Assembly (NCBI GenBank): GCA_027307295.1
Contig: DAHUXF010000135.1
Span: forward strand, 1 to 7,370
Reading direction: 5' to 3'
Source: Acidobacteriaceae bacterium
Lineage (GTDB): Bacteria > Acidobacteriota > Terriglobia > Terriglobales > Acidobacteriaceae
Length of the DNA stretch: 7,370 nt
Of this stretch, positions 6,728 to 7,370 are shown one piece after another (position 1 is the first letter of the stretch; each line of letters starts with the position of its first letter). Below the pieces are notes generated by a model. That model searched no databases. It worked only from the letters and a program-made list of their open reading frames with translations, and was not told the origin of the DNA. The translations under genes and the position numbers were made by a program.

Positions 6728-6793
6728 TCAGTTGAGTCCCATTGCAACAGCAAGCCAGGCCGGTTGCAAAAATCGCTTGACCGGCCAGATCAT
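6728..6793 (-). CDS. Possible 21-codon ORF coupled to the dehydratase-like stop
   Basis: The stop of the dehydratase-like fragment is part of ATGA: an ATG (6793-6791) opens a 21-codon frame, MIWPVKRFLQPAWLAVAMGLN, ending TGA 6728-6730, 27 nt before the next start codon. Such ATGA overlaps are typical of translational coupling, and the peptide would be basic at the N-terminus and hydrophobic at the C-terminus. It has no Shine-Dalgarno sequence of its own, no recognisable leader and is very short. It may be a coupling or leader peptide for the radical SAM gene, a degraded gene end, or chance. Confidence 0.2.
   Translation of the reverse strand: MIWPVKRFLQPAWLAVAMGLN
6758..6786 (-). repeat. GC-rich hairpin between the dehydratase-like stop and the radical SAM start
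   Basis: GGCCGGT (6758-6764) and ACCGGCC (6780-6786) are perfect inverted repeats around a 15-nt loop. In the minus-strand transcript this stem lies just after the stop at 6790 and about 58 nt before the radical SAM start at 6700. No U-tract follows, so it is not a standard terminator. It could set the expression ratio between the two genes by processing or attenuation. Stems of this size also arise by chance. Confidence 0.3.
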
Positions 6794-7370
6794 GAAAGAC
6801 TTGCCAGTGCCAACAAAAGAATGGAAGCAAAGAGAAATTCCTGCTGCGGAACAATTCCAAGCCGATTGTTCATCATGTGGATCTGTGAAAGCATGATATT
6901 TTGCAAAGCTGCTTCCAACTCACCTGGACCTTTGGCCGGTATACCCGTAAGGGGGTGGACCAGCAAATTATCAGCCGCCAACGCCCGCATGTTCGACAAA
7001 TGAGACGCAAGAATCTGACGCCAACGCTCGGCTAAAGGCTGTGGTTGTGGTGTTGAAGAAGGCAAACAACTCAGCGAAACCATGGCCCGAAGCTCATCTG
7101 AGGCTGCGGAAAAACTGCGCTGCGCCTGTTCTTCACTCGCAGTTGGCTCAGAGATGAAGCTGCGCCAGTGTTCTTTCATCCCCTGCAAAAATTCGGCCAA
7201 CTGTTGGCGATCCGAAACCACTTGAGCGATGGCCGTGGCCGTCAGCAGCGCGACGCCGGAAAGACCCGCGGCGCGATGCGCGGCGCCCAGCGCGGCATCC
7301 GACAACCAGTCCCACGCCAGCCATTCCCGGCCGAAGCGGGTGAAGGAGTAGGGATCGGTGCGCGGTACGC
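6790..7370 (-). CDS. Chimeric ORF: GC-rich membrane-protein segment fused to a LanB-like C-terminal domain (5' partial)
   Basis: The frame is open from the stop TGA (6790-6792) to the window edge, with 192 codons visible. The last 150 or so residues resemble the small C-terminal elimination domain of lantibiotic dehydratases / thiopeptide-type biosynthesis proteins: LAEFLQGMKEHWRSF, an SFSAASDELRAM helix, AERWRQILASHLSNMRALA, and the closing helix MLSQIHMMNNRLGIVPQQE, which matches the family's slLHMhcNRLlGid..E ending. That domain would remove glutamate or tRNA from glutamylated Ser/Thr in a RiPP precursor; here only its end is present. Upstream of about 7230 the frame encodes RTDPYSFTRFGREWLAWDWL and AAGLSGVALLTATAIA, which looks like a polytopic glycosyltransferase-like membrane protein, and GC jumps to about 74%. 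TTG 7305 is only a nominal start. It directly precedes the radical SAM genes, so the dehydratase-like part probably belonged to the same RiPP operon. Confidence 0.5.
   Translation of the reverse strand, partial: VPRTDPYSFTRFGREWLAWDWLSDAALGAAHRAAGLSGVALLTATAIAQVVSDRQQLAEFLQGMKEHWRSFISEPTASEEQAQRSFSAASDELRAMVSLSCLPSSTPQPQPLAERWRQILASHLSNMRALAADNLLVHPLTGIPAKGPGELEAALQNIMLSQIHMMNNRLGIVPQQEFLFASILLLALASLS

Noticed and set aside
6468..6860. Minus-strand ORF of 130 codons spanning the junction between the dehydratase-like fragment and the radical SAM gene.
   Set aside because: Out of frame with two better-supported proteins, Cys/His-rich in a random way, with no matching start signal.
1..7370. CRISPR array or tandem repeat blocks.
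   Set aside because: No regularly spaced repeats were seen on either strand.

Overview
The window looks like an accessory region of a soil-type bacterium. Acidobacteriota (Solibacter/Bryobacter-like) is my best guess. It rests on remembered resemblance of three elements: an integrase tail with an LGHANIDVTQNV...WWEER signature, a PadR regulator paired with a HAAS-type membrane protein, and a trailing serine-hydrolase remnant. No database search was possible.

Left third (about 1-2040, plus strand): a decayed module. A tyrosine-recombinase C-terminal relic (about 201-383) has Cys where the catalytic Tyr is expected. Its last codons contain the -35 box of a clear promoter (TTGACA-17-TACAGT), whose -10 region lies in a 17-bp inverted repeat, a likely PadR operator. 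The promoter drives a PadR-family repressor (417-785), which overlaps by 14 bp a HAAS-like membrane protein (772-1653). That second gene appears cut short by an in-frame TAA: the same frame continues with another membrane helix and the basic tail expected of the family, then runs directly into a signal peptide and the N-terminal part of a beta-lactamase-family serine hydrolase, which breaks off before the catalytic region.

Middle and right (2177-6793, minus strand, transcribed right to left): the core of a RiPP (ribosomally made, modified peptide) tailoring cluster. Reading from the right: a C-terminal fragment resembling the small elimination domain of lantibiotic dehydratases / thiopeptide-type biosynthesis proteins (stop at 6790); a possible 21-codon ORF overlapping that stop as ATGA; a 656-aa B12-type radical SAM protein with the CX7CX2C motif of the RiPP-maturation rSAM protein 1 / C-methyltransferase family; a 213-bp gap; and a 779-aa radical SAM protein with a B12-like N-terminal region and an unusual CX4CX2C motif. 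No convincing precursor peptide is visible.

Right edge (about 7230-7370): GC content jumps from about 54% to about 74%. The dehydratase-like frame continues unbroken into what looks like part of an unrelated polytopic membrane protein. This is a rearrangement or an assembly chimera, and it removes the 5' part of the RiPP operon, where a precursor gene might have been.
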